Source of the DNA: Caryophanales bacterium UBA4694
GTDB taxonomy: Bacteria > Bacillota_I > Bacilli_A > RFN20 > CAG-288
Reading direction: 5' to 3'
NCBI GenBank assembly: GCA_002404835.1
Contig: DHKM01000046.1
Location: forward strand, 1-12,654
DNA length: 12,654 nucleotides
The notes beneath the pieces were generated by a model, which was not told where the DNA came from, made no database searches, and saw only the letters and a program-made list of their open reading frames with translations. The first letter of the stretch is position 1. Every line of letters starts with the position of its first letter. The translations under genes were made by a program, and so were the position numbers. Of the stretch, positions 1 through 7,392 are shown piece after piece.

Positions 1-33
1 ATTATATAGAAAAAAAGGAAGTTTGGCAGACTG

Positions 34-68
34 TCTTTGCAAAACAAAACGAATTGTAAATGCAAAGA
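34..68. repeat. 8-bp inverted repeat upstream of the Pho box
   Basis: TCTTTGCA (34-41) is matched by TGCAAAGA (61-68) across 19 nt. A TGTAAA at 55-60, the reverse complement of the TTTACA Pho half-site, lies in the spacer. No clean T-tract follows, so it does not look like a terminator of an upstream gene. It may be a protein site or chance. Confidence 0.25.
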
Positions 69-75
69 GGGTGAT

Positions 76-102
76 TTTACATTTTCTTTACATTCTTTTA
101 CA
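76..102 (+). promoter_or_regulatory. Pho box: three TTTACA direct repeats before pstS
   Basis: Exact TTTACA copies lie at 76-81, 87-92 and 97-102, a period of 11 then 10 bp, so all three face the same side of the helix. Known PhoP/PhoB sites are arrays of such hexamer-like direct repeats with one-turn spacing, upstream of the -10 element. Given the PhoB-type regulator encoded in the same operon, these are most simply its binding sites, giving autoregulated induction under phosphate limitation. That they bind PhoB is inferred. Confidence 0.8.
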
Positions 103-127
103 AGGTCAGGATAGAGAAGGTTATAGA
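97..127 (+). promoter_or_regulatory. Likely pstS promoter core
   Basis: TATAGA at 122-127 is a plausible -10 element. The third TTTACA (97-102) sits 19 bp upstream in the -35 position, which is a poor -35 and suits an activator-dependent promoter. Transcription would begin near 134, leaving a short leader before the pstS Shine-Dalgarno site AAAGAGG (154-160). No other convincing promoter was seen before phoR, so this probably drives the whole unit. Confidence 0.5.
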
Positions 128-167
128 GAAAAAATAAACTTTATTCGTACATAAAAGAGGTAAAAAA

Positions 168-1112
168 ATGAAAAAGAAAATTATCAGCTTATCAATCATG
201 TTTGCAGCGAGCACTATGATGCTTGCTAGTTGTGGGAATCAGGAATTCGACAAGAATCAAGCCATTACAGCCTACACAAGGGACACCAATTCAGGAACCA
301 GAGAAGGCTTCATGGAAAAAATCAATTACAAAGAAGCCGCTAAGGACGACACCAAATTAAATAAGAGAGTGAAGCCCGTTGCAAGTAACGGAGATATGCT
401 AAATGCATTAGAACAATCTGAATATGGTATCGGTTATTTTTCATTCGACAGTAAAGAGGAAGCCGAAAAGAATGGTGTGAAATTACTAAATTTTGAAAAT
501 GTTGAACCTACAGAAGATTCCATTTTAAATGGAACATATAAACTTGCAAGAGATTTTAACTATTGCATAGCAGAAGAAAGCGATGAAACAAAGAAACTGA
601 TTGTCGAGGCTTTCGTTGCCTTTATGTCTACAAGCGAGGGACTTACAACTATAAAATCAAACGGCGGTGTTTGCAAAATCACAACTTCAACAAAGACTTG
701 GAACGATATAAAAGGAAACTTCCCTGGAATCGAAGAAGATCATTCTTCCGTTACCATCAATTTCGGAGGTTCAACTTCCGTAGAAAAAATTGCAAAAGCT
801 CTTAGTGCTCAATTCAAAGCTTTAGCTGGAAATTTCAATGCAAATCATAATCATACAGGATCAGGGGATGCATTTAAAAAAACTCAAGGTAGTGAAAAAG
901 GCACTTTGGATATTGGTTTTGCAAGCCGTGGATTCCACACAGATTCCGATGAAAAGTTCAAAGAAGGTACTTACGGAAAAATTTGCGTTGATGGAATCGT
1001 TGTTGGTGTCAGTGATAAAAACCCATTGTCCAATATTTCCGCAAGTCAGGCTAAAGCCATTTATGCTGTAGATGATTCTACCTTAAATACTTGGGCTGAC
1101 ATCATAAAATAA
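168..1112 (+). CDS. pstS: Phosphate-binding lipoprotein PstS, circularly permuted
   Basis: Substrate-binding lipoprotein of the high-affinity phosphate ABC importer, anchored outside the membrane. A Lys-rich start, hydrophobic stretch and lipobox L-A-S-C give lipidated Cys22. The mature protein has PstS signatures in swapped order. First comes what is normally the second part: R38 with SGTR (42-45), SNG (73-75), YGIGYFS (86-92), EPTEDSILNGTYKLAR (113-128), and the C-terminal helix around 145-167. Then comes the normal N-terminus: GGSTSV (200-205), GSG (231-233), DIGFASR (248-254), DGIVVGVSDKNPLSNI (275-290) and TWADI (308-312), where it stops. Expected phosphate ligands (R38, S42, G43, T44, T203, S204, S232, D248) are all present. 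The 314-residue length is normal, so nothing is lost, only reordered. The start is supported by AAAGAGG 7 nt upstream of the ATG and by the signal peptide. Family is secure; permutation is read from motif order. Confidence 0.93.
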   Translation: MKKKIISLSIMFAASTMMLASCGNQEFDKNQAITAYTRDTNSGTREGFMEKINYKEAAKDDTKLNKRVKPVASNGDMLNALEQSEYGIGYFSFDSKEEAEKNGVKLLNFENVEPTEDSILNGTYKLARDFNYCIAEESDETKKLIVEAFVAFMSTSEGLTTIKSNGGVCKITTSTKTWNDIKGNFPGIEEDHSSVTINFGGSTSVEKIAKALSAQFKALAGNFNANHNHTGSGDAFKKTQGSEKGTLDIGFASRGFHTDSDEKFKEGTYGKICVDGIVVGVSDKNPLSNISASQAKAIYAVDDSTLNTWADIIK

Positions 1113-1132
1113 ATTTCAATCAAAAAAAGGAT

Positions 1133-1166
1133 TCTGCCACGTAAATATCGTGGCAGATTTGCTTTT
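1133..1166 (+). terminator. Hairpin in pstS-pstC gap (attenuator or mRNA-stabilising stem)
   Basis: TCTGCCACG (1133-1141) pairs perfectly with CGTGGCAGA (1149-1157) around a 7-nt loop, followed by TTTGCTTTT. The stem is strong but the T-run is interrupted, so partial termination or 3'-end protection of pstS mRNA is likely. Either would yield more PstS than permease, the stoichiometry usual for binding-protein importers. Confidence 0.65.
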
Positions 1167-1170
1167 ATCT

Positions 1171-2256
1171 ATGGAAAACAAAAAATCAATAAACGACAAT
1201 TTCATCTTCAGTTCAGAAAAGAGAGCAATCCGAAAGAAAAAAACAGATAAGATCGTTCGATTCATTTTCCTTTTGCTGACCTTTTTTTGCGCATCAATAA
1301 TTTTCATCGTCCTTGGATTTATTCTTTTTAAAGGTTTGACTCCTTTTTTAAAAAAATATTCGGAAAATGGCAACCCAAAAGCAAGCGCTAGTTTTTCGTT
1401 TCTTTTATTTGGAGACATTTTCAACGGCGGTTATGATGCAGTTTCAAATACATACCATTATGGAGCTGGTTTTTTGTTCGTAAATACCGTTCTTCTTAAT
1501 GTTCTTACTGCATTATTTTCTATACCTACAGGTATATTGACTTCTCTTTTCATAACAAGAATAGCTCCAAAGCCTCTTGGAAAGATAATCGAAACAGGAG
1601 TTGATCTTTTAGCGGCTATTCCTTCAGTCATTTTTGGTATTTTCGGTCTAGGAGTAATAGTTCCGATAATAAAATCCTTTTCAAATAGCATCGGATATAA
1701 ATCAGCCACTGGAATTTCCATGCTCTCCGGAGCCATAGTACTATCCTTGATGATTATCCCTACCATCGTCTCGGTTTCCATCACAGCTATTAAATCAGTA
1801 AACGATCAGCAAATCCAGGCCTCATTAGCTTTAGGTGCAAGTAAGACTCAGACAGACTTTAAAATCGTGTTACAAGGTGCTAAATCAGGTATCTTTGCGG
1901 GAATAATTTTAGGACTAGGAAGAAGCTTGGGTGAAGCTACCGCTGTTTCTATGGTTTGCGGTTCAACATTGCGAGGAATAACAATCAATCCCCTTGACTC
2001 CACAACAACTCTTTCAAGTCAAATCCTTTTGGCTTTTGGTGAAGCCGCCTATGGATCTTTGAATTATGATGCGCGATTCTCGGCTGGTATTCTGCTGATG
2101 ATTCTTATCTTGTTAACAAATCTTATCCTTAACGATGTCAAAAATCATATTTCTTCCATAGACAAGAAACCTTTATTCATTACTTCACTTGTGAATAAAG
2201 TTAAAACCCTGATTGTAAGAAAAAAACATATTCCAGAAAGGAAACTAGAAAAATGA
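1171..2256 (+). CDS. pstC: Phosphate ABC transporter permease PstC
   Basis: Inner-membrane permease subunit that pairs with PstA to form the phosphate channel. About six membrane segments are visible (near 28-53, 99-128, 148-169, 179-205, 238-260 and 304-321 counted from ATG 1171). The cytoplasmic EAA loop that docks on PstB is at 217-234 (ASLALGASKTQTDFKIVL), followed by the PstC-type GRSLGEATAVSMV. A charged C-terminal tail of about 35 residues follows the last helix. The start is uncertain: GTG 1150 lies in the 3' arm of the upstream hairpin, TTG 1159 has no support, and ATG 1171 begins a natural MENKKS terminus but lacks a close Shine-Dalgarno site. AAGGA at 1127-1131 would approach ATG only if the hairpin forms. 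The stop overlaps the pstA start as ATGA. Confidence 0.93.
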   Translation: MENKKSINDNFIFSSEKRAIRKKKTDKIVRFIFLLLTFFCASIIFIVLGFILFKGLTPFLKKYSENGNPKASASFSFLLFGDIFNGGYDAVSNTYHYGAGFLFVNTVLLNVLTALFSIPTGILTSLFITRIAPKPLGKIIETGVDLLAAIPSVIFGIFGLGVIVPIIKSFSNSIGYKSATGISMLSGAIVLSLMIIPTIVSVSITAIKSVNDQQIQASLALGASKTQTDFKIVLQGAKSGIFAGIILGLGRSLGEATAVSMVCGSTLRGITINPLDSTTTLSSQILLAFGEAAYGSLNYDARFSAGILLMILILLTNLILNDVKNHISSIDKKPLFITSLVNKVKTLIVRKKHIPERKLEK

Positions 2257-3482
2257 TCATCTCCAATCAGAAACAGAAAAAAAGAAAAATAAAGGATATT
2301 ATGCTTTCTTTTTTAACTTATCTTTTCTCTTCTTTTTCTCTTATCGGTTTGATTGCAATCATATGTTTCATTTTTTTCAAGGGTTACAAAAACTTTAGCT
2401 GGTCTTATATCACAGGGGACTACGCAACCGATGTTTTGACAATTAGAACGGATACTTCCATAACTCAGAGCAAGAATGAAACAAATTACACCCCATCAAA
2501 AGATGAATATTTTTCATCTAAATGGGGGCTTGCTTTCAAACAAGGAAATGATCAAGAAGGAAAGCCGGCAACATTCATCAGCTATATAGATCCGAATGCA
2601 AACATCAACAACTGGGTAGACTCATCGAGTGGCCAAAAAATTGAACTAAAAGAAGGATATCAGATTACTTCCCTTCAACTTTGGAGTTCTTTGATTGCAT
2701 CAGATGATACCGAAGTATATATCGTAAACGGAAAAAATGCAAAAGAAGTATGCAATGCATTCGATAAAGGAAACTACCTTGTCACAATGACCGTCCAAAG
2801 TGGAGGGCTAGGCATGCGCGGTTCTTTTATATCGACATTATGGTTGATCTTGATTTCAATGATCATTGCTCTTCCCTTAGGCATCGGAGGTGCTATCTAT
2901 CTTGGGGTCTATGCCAAAAACAATAAAATGACATCTTTTCTAAGAAATTCCATTGATATGATTTCAGGAATTCCTTCGATAATTTTTGGACTTGCAGGTG
3001 CTTTGATTTTTATTCCAATATTCGGAGGACAATATTCCCTACTTGCAGGCGGATTCACTTTGGCTTGTATGATTCTCCCTGTAATCATCAAGACCACGGA
3101 AGAAAGTATCAAAAACATACCAAATTCACTGAAACAAGCTTCTCTGGCTTTGGGAGCAAGTGAAACTGAAACAACCTTCAAAATCATTATCCCAAATGCT
3201 TTGCCAGGAATTTTGACGTCGTCCCTACTTGGAATCGGAAGAGTGATAGGTGAAAGTGCTGCATTAATTTATACAGCTGGTGCTGCGATTCAAGACTTCA
3301 TAGTACCAACCAAAGGTTCAGCATCCCTAGCAGTTCATATTTGGACTTTGATGCAAGGGGAAACGCCAAATTTTGCGGCTGCTTGTTCTGTCGCAATTAT
3401 GATACTGATTCTCGTCTTTTTCTTAAACCTTGTTATAAAGTTAATCAGTCTAAGAATAGATCGTAAACAAAAAGGTAGGTGA
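2253..3482 (+). CDS. pstA: Phosphate ABC transporter permease PstA with large extracytoplasmic insert
   Basis: Second permease of the phosphate importer. The C-terminal core is standard: GGLGMRGSFISTLWLI (184-199) opens the transport domain, the EAA loop is ASLALGASETETTFKIII (296-313), followed by GRVIGESAALIYTAGAA. At 409 residues it exceeds the usual 280-300. The excess lies between TM1 (18-43) and TM2 (from about 191), giving about 145 outside residues where roughly 30 are normal. Residues 88-184 have a PDZ-like pattern: WGLAF, then ATFISYIDPNA, then EGYQI, then NGKNAKEVCNAF and KGNYLVTMTVQSGG. Start ATG overlaps the pstC stop and has AAAGGA (2237-2242) 10 nt upstream. Permease identity is secure; the PDZ reading is inference from pattern only. 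Confidence 0.94.
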   Translation: MIISNQKQKKRKIKDIMLSFLTYLFSSFSLIGLIAIICFIFFKGYKNFSWSYITGDYATDVLTIRTDTSITQSKNETNYTPSKDEYFSSKWGLAFKQGNDQEGKPATFISYIDPNANINNWVDSSSGQKIELKEGYQITSLQLWSSLIASDDTEVYIVNGKNAKEVCNAFDKGNYLVTMTVQSGGLGMRGSFISTLWLILISMIIALPLGIGGAIYLGVYAKNNKMTSFLRNSIDMISGIPSIIFGLAGALIFIPIFGGQYSLLAGGFTLACMILPVIIKTTEESIKNIPNSLKQASLALGASETETTFKIIIPNALPGILTSSLLGIGRVIGESAALIYTAGAAIQDFIVPTKGSASLAVHIWTLMQGETPNFAAACSVAIMILILVFFLNLVIKLISLRIDRKQKGR

Positions 3483-3485
3483 AAT

Positions 3486-4247
3486 ATGGAAGAAACATGT
3501 GAAAAAATCATCGAAGTTAAAAATTTGAATTTGTTCTATGGAAAAAAACAGGCATTGAAAAATATTTCTCTGCCAATTTATAAGAACAAAGTCACAGCTT
3601 TAATTGGTCCCAGCGGTTGTGGAAAATCCACATTCCTTCGTTGTCTCAACCGTATGAACGATTTAGTAAGCGATTGTAAAATAGAAGGAGAAATCTTTTT
3701 TCGAGATAAAAATATCATGGAAATGAATACCATCCAACTTAGGACTCAAGTCGGTATGGTTTTCCAGCAACCTAATCCTTTTCCGATGAGTATCTATGAT
3801 AATGTAGCTTATGGGCCACGTTGCCAAGGAATCAAAGATAAAGCCACTTTGAATAAAATCGTTGAACAATCATTAAAAAATGCAGCTTTATTTGAAGAAG
3901 TCAAAGATCGGACGAAAACAAATGGACTTGCATTATCAGGTGGTCAACAACAAAGGCTTTGTATTGCAAGGGCTTTAGCAATGAGACCAGATATTCTTTT
4001 AATGGACGAACCCACATCTGCTCTTGACCCTATTGCCACAAGCAAAATAGAAGACCTTATTCACGAACTAAAAAAAGACTACACCATCATCATCGTTACG
4101 CACAATATGCAACAAGCCACGAGAATAAGTGATTATACAGCTTTCTTCATGATGGGGGATTTAGTAGAGTTCAGTCAAACGGAGGAATTCTTTTCTCATC
4201 CGAAGGAAAAGAAATCGAACGATTATATCACGGGAAGATTTAGTTAA
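3486..4247 (+). CDS. pstB: Phosphate ABC transporter ATPase PstB
   Basis: Cytoplasmic ATP-hydrolysing subunit driving phosphate import through PstC/PstA. All motor motifs are intact in 253 residues: Walker A GPSGCGKST (41-49), Q-loop FQQPNPFP (93-100, typical of PstB), signature LSGGQQQR (150-157), Walker B ILLMDEP (170-176) and switch histidine H206 in VTHN. The CLNRMND segment after Walker A is also characteristic of PstB. The gene begins 3 nt after the pstA stop, with a GGTAGGTG Shine-Dalgarno region overlapping the end of pstA, so translation is probably coupled. In other bacteria PstB with PhoU relays transporter status to the PhoR kinase; the same is plausible here because all three are encoded together. 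Confidence 0.97.
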   Translation: MEETCEKIIEVKNLNLFYGKKQALKNISLPIYKNKVTALIGPSGCGKSTFLRCLNRMNDLVSDCKIEGEIFFRDKNIMEMNTIQLRTQVGMVFQQPNPFPMSIYDNVAYGPRCQGIKDKATLNKIVEQSLKNAALFEEVKDRTKTNGLALSGGQQQRLCIARALAMRPDILLMDEPTSALDPIATSKIEDLIHELKKDYTIIIVTHNMQQATRISDYTAFFMMGDLVEFSQTEEFFSHPKEKKSNDYITGRFS

Positions 4248-4262
4248 AAGGACAATAATACT

Positions 4263-4904
4263 ATGGGAATTGAAAAAGAAATCAAAGAGTTAGACGGACA
4301 AATTCTTGAAATGGCAGGTCAGGTTGAAAAAAACCTGAGCTATGCAATTGACGTTTATCTAAATTATGATGAATTGAAAAAATACCAACAAGTTGACGAC
4401 AAAAAAGTCAACATGCAGGAACGGATGATTGAAAAAGATTGTCTTCACTTAATGCTTAAAGAACGCCTTTTCTCTGAAGACCTGAGACAAGTCACTGGAA
4501 TTATGAGCATGGTTCAGGATCTAGAAAGACTGGGAGACCATGCAAAAGATATTCTAGAATTTGCATTGCGCCTTAAAAATCCGTTTCGAAGAGACAATCG
4601 GATTTATGATTTGACAGAACATGTCTATTCAATGGTAGAAAGAAGCATTCAGTCGTACCTAAAAAGGGATGTAGGCATGGCTAAGCAAGTCATTTTGGAT
4701 GATGATTATGTCGATCAAGAATATTCCAGTATCATTCAAGAACTCATCGATAAAGAAAATAAAGGAGAAATCACATCCAGCTATGCCATATATTCGGCTT
4801 TGGTTGTAAAATATCTTGAAAGGATTGGTGATCACGCGACAAATGTCGCGGAATGGGCTATTTATATTCTTACCGGATACTATAAAGACCTTCAGATCAT
4901 CTAA
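4263..4904 (+). CDS. phoU: Phosphate signalling protein PhoU
   Basis: Cytoplasmic all-helical adaptor that links the Pst transporter to PhoR and damps Pho signalling when phosphate is plentiful. The 213 residues show the two-fold repeat of the family: DLERLGDHAKDILE at 86-99 and YLERIGDHATNVAE at 184-197, the E/D-rich helices that bind metal clusters in known structures. Length is normal. It starts 15 nt after pstB with AAAAGGA (4246-4252) 10 nt upstream of ATG, the Shine-Dalgarno site overlapping the pstB stop. Confidence 0.96.
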   Translation: MGIEKEIKELDGQILEMAGQVEKNLSYAIDVYLNYDELKKYQQVDDKKVNMQERMIEKDCLHLMLKERLFSEDLRQVTGIMSMVQDLERLGDHAKDILEFALRLKNPFRRDNRIYDLTEHVYSMVERSIQSYLKRDVGMAKQVILDDDYVDQEYSSIIQELIDKENKGEITSSYAIYSALVVKYLERIGDHATNVAEWAIYILTGYYKDLQII

Positions 4905-4913
4905 GGATTGAAT

Positions 4914-5567
4914 ATGAGACTCATATATTCATTAGAAGACGACCTAGATATTGCCAAAATCATTTCTGTTTCATTGTCAAAAGCCGGTTATGAAGTGAAA
5001 ACATTTGACAACTGCCACGATTTTCTTCAGGCTTTTGAAGAGAAAAAACCAAACATGGTGCTTCTTGACCTTATGCTTCCAGATGCTTCCGGAATGGACG
5101 TATTGAAAAAAATCCGTGGAAACCAATCGAATAAGAATGTCAAAGCCATTATTATTTCTGCAAAACGATTGACAATGGACAAAGTTGAAGGACTAGACAA
5201 CGGGGCTGACGATTATATAGAAAAACCCTTTGATATCCTAGAATTGATTTCAAGGGTCAATGCTAGATTCCGTGAAGAAAACACAGATCTTTGTTATCAA
5301 AGTCTAAGGATGAATCTGGATAAGCATACCGTTTACGAAGATAATAAAGAAATCGCCTTAACCAATACTGAATATGAAATTCTTAAATTACTTCTCAGCA
5401 ATATCGGAAAAGTTGTATCTAGAGAAGATATCTTCCGAGAAGTTTATCAATCCAAAGAAGAAATTGAATCAAGGTCGATTGATATGCATGTCGCATCTCT
5501 GAGAAAGAAAATCGATAACAAGAACACTATAAGAACTATCTATGGTATCGGATATTTGATTGGGTAA
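4914..5567 (+). CDS. phoB: Phosphate response regulator, OmpR/PhoB family (PhoB/PhoP)
   Basis: DNA-binding response regulator of the phosphate two-component system. The receiver domain (about 1-118) has the acidic pair E8/D9-D10, phospho-acceptor D52 in LLDLMLPD, S82 and K104 in EKPF. The C-terminal winged helix (about 125-217) has LTNTEYEILKLL, the recognition helix RSIDMHVASLRKKI and the wing IRTIYGIGYLI. I chose ATG 4914 over an in-frame TTG at 4908 because AAGGA (4903-4907) abuts the TTG but sits 6 nt from the ATG; that site overlaps the phoU stop. Its expected targets include the TTTACA array before pstS. Family secure; the phosphate role rests on the operon. Confidence 0.95.
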   Translation: MRLIYSLEDDLDIAKIISVSLSKAGYEVKTFDNCHDFLQAFEEKKPNMVLLDLMLPDASGMDVLKKIRGNQSNKNVKAIIISAKRLTMDKVEGLDNGADDYIEKPFDILELISRVNARFREENTDLCYQSLRMNLDKHTVYEDNKEIALTNTEYEILKLLLSNIGKVVSREDIFREVYQSKEEIESRSIDMHVASLRKKIDNKNTIRTIYGIGYLIG

Positions 5568-5572
5568 AAATC

Positions 5573-7273
5573 ATGAGGAAAAAACTTACTTTTTATCATG
5601 CGTTGATTGTTTTTGTCTCCTTAGTTCTTCTCGTCGTTACCTCGTGTCTTGCTCTTTCCTTTGTTAACAGAAAGAACTATGAGACACAACTTCATAGTTA
5701 TCTAACTTTGACAAGAGATGTTCTCCATCTCGAAGAAGATGAATCCAAAGAGGAACAGGCGGCAATCAAAGATACTGTAAACACGCTTTCTTCTTCGGAA
5801 CAGGGATTAAGAATCACAATCATCGATTTACAAGGAAACGTTATCGAAGACAGCGATAAAAGTGACATTACAACATCTCACCTGGACAGGGAAGAAATCA
5901 AGAATCCTGGGAAAATCGTTTATCGATACTCTACAACATTGAGCAAAAAAATGATGTACTTGGCAGGAAAGGATAATTCAAACAGATATTATATTCGAGT
6001 CTCCATTCCACTCGGGAACATTTATGAAATTTTAAAAGTAACGATTCTTGTCTCAGTCATCACCCTGATTGTTGTACTTATCCTTTCAATCATCATAGAT
6101 ATCTACGTCATTGACAAATCATTAAAACCGCTAAAAGAAGACACAAAAAGACTTTCATCAATCATCAATTCTGACTATATTGAAACTAAAGACGATGATT
6201 TAGTCTCAATATCCTACCAAATTGATAAAACCAAAGACCTCATCGATAATAAGATTAAATCTTTGACTTGCGAAAAAGAAAAACTGCAATTTATCCTAAA
6301 TTCAATGAATCAAGGTCTACTCATTATAGATTCAGAAAAAAACATTCAATTGTTCAATAATGCAATAATAAACATCTTCAAAAATAAAATAAAAGAAAAT
6401 GATTCACTAACCTCTTTGACTATTTTGCCGGAAATATTCGATTCTTATCATGATGCCTTGAATAACAACATTTCCTCATTTGACATCAATATAAATAACA
6501 GAGAATACTTTATCAATGTTTCTCCAATCGAAGAAGATTGGATTCCGTCAAGCAAAGATATCAAAGGTGTCATGATGACATTTGTAGATATCAGCGAAAA
6601 GAAAAAACTCGAAGATGCAAAGAAAGACTTTTTTGCCAACGCATCTCATGAACTGAAGTCACCTTTGACGTCCATAATTGGCTACACAGAAATGATCAAG
6701 AATGGATTTTTATCTACTCCCAATGAAATAAAGGATGCAGAAGAAAGAATATTGAGCGAAGCAAAGCGAATGAACGAAATCGTCAAAGGTATGTTGGATC
6801 TATCCAGACTCGAAAGTGAAGATTATAAGAAAAATATAGAATCTTTATCCTTGATAGGAAATATTCGAATGAGCCTTGGTCTTTTTGAACAAGAGATTGA
6901 ATCCAATAAAATTGATGTCGAAATCCATGGTGAGGACTTTAACGTCAATATGGACAAGGAAGACCTTAGCCTATTAACTAAGAATCTCATCGAAAATGCA
7001 GTTAGATACAATCGACCTTCCGGAAAAATCGTCATCACACTGGACAAAACCCAAAAAATTTGTTCCATCAAAGACACCGGCATCGGCATTCCTAAAACAG
7101 ATGTCGGCCGAATATTCGAAAGATTTTACCGAGTTGATAAAGCACGTAGCCGAAAATTGGGAGGTACCGGGCTTGGTCTTTCAATCGTAAAACATATTTG
7201 TCTGAGCTATTCTATAAAAATCAGTGTCGATTCTATTTTGGATATCGGTTCTACTTTTACCTTGGTATTCTGA
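5573..7273 (+). CDS. phoR: Phosphate sensor histidine kinase PhoR
   Basis: Membrane sensor kinase that phosphorylates PhoB. Layout of the 566 residues: TM1 about 8-31; extracytoplasmic domain about 32-152, probably a Cache/PAS-like fold as in Gram-positive PhoR; TM2 about 153-180; a short HAMP-like linker; a cytoplasmic PAS domain about 232-345 ending in the usual FVDISEKKKLE; dimerisation domain with phospho-acceptor H359 in ASHELKSPLTSIIGY; and ATPase domain with N-box N471/N475, G1 DTGIGIP (501-507), F-box IFERFYRVDKARS and G2 GGTGLGLSIVKH (530-541). It starts 5 nt after phoB with only a weak upstream GGG, so translation probably depends on coupling. It ends the operon; no clear terminator follows. 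Confidence 0.94.
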   Translation: MRKKLTFYHALIVFVSLVLLVVTSCLALSFVNRKNYETQLHSYLTLTRDVLHLEEDESKEEQAAIKDTVNTLSSSEQGLRITIIDLQGNVIEDSDKSDITTSHLDREEIKNPGKIVYRYSTTLSKKMMYLAGKDNSNRYYIRVSIPLGNIYEILKVTILVSVITLIVVLILSIIIDIYVIDKSLKPLKEDTKRLSSIINSDYIETKDDDLVSISYQIDKTKDLIDNKIKSLTCEKEKLQFILNSMNQGLLIIDSEKNIQLFNNAIINIFKNKIKENDSLTSLTILPEIFDSYHDALNNNISSFDININNREYFINVSPIEEDWIPSSKDIKGVMMTFVDISEKKKLEDAKKDFFANASHELKSPLTSIIGYTEMIKNGFLSTPNEIKDAEERILSEAKRMNEIVKGMLDLSRLESEDYKKNIESLSLIGNIRMSLGLFEQEIESNKIDVEIHGEDFNVNMDKEDLSLLTKNLIENAVRYNRPSGKIVITLDKTQKICSIKDTGIGIPKTDVGRIFERFYRVDKARSRKLGGTGLGLSIVKHICLSYSIKISVDSILDIGSTFTLVF

Positions 7274-7310
7274 TTATCGGGAAAGGAACTGCTATTTCTC
7301 TTCCCCTACT

Positions 7311-7339
7311 TTCTTAAATGGAAGAAAACATGATAAAAT
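7311..7339 (+). promoter_or_regulatory. Possible weak promoter for the GGDEF gene
   Basis: TTCTTA (7311-7316) and TAAAAT (7334-7339) are 17 bp apart. The -10 is good and the -35 poor. The 119-nt gap after phoR shows no strong terminator (only a GGGAA/TTCCC pair at 7279-7305 without a T-run), so read-through from phoR is an alternative. Confidence 0.25.
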
Positions 7340-7392
7340 AATTCTGTCGTTAACAGCAATCTTTTCCAAATTAGAAGAAAGGCCTATCTGTC

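Noticed and set aside
23..40. AGAC-T-GTCT near 28-36 as a terminator hairpin
   Set aside because: The arms leave a 1-nt loop, which cannot form a stable hairpin, and no T-tract follows.
1150..1170. GTG at 1150 as the pstC start
   Set aside because: It lies in the 3' arm of a perfect hairpin, has no Shine-Dalgarno site at usable distance, and adds MADLLLS, which is just the translated stem and U-tract.
4908..4913. TTG at 4908 as the phoB start
   Set aside because: AAGGA directly abuts the TTG, leaving no spacing, whereas it is ideally placed for ATG 4914, which begins the receiver fold as MRLIYSLEDD.
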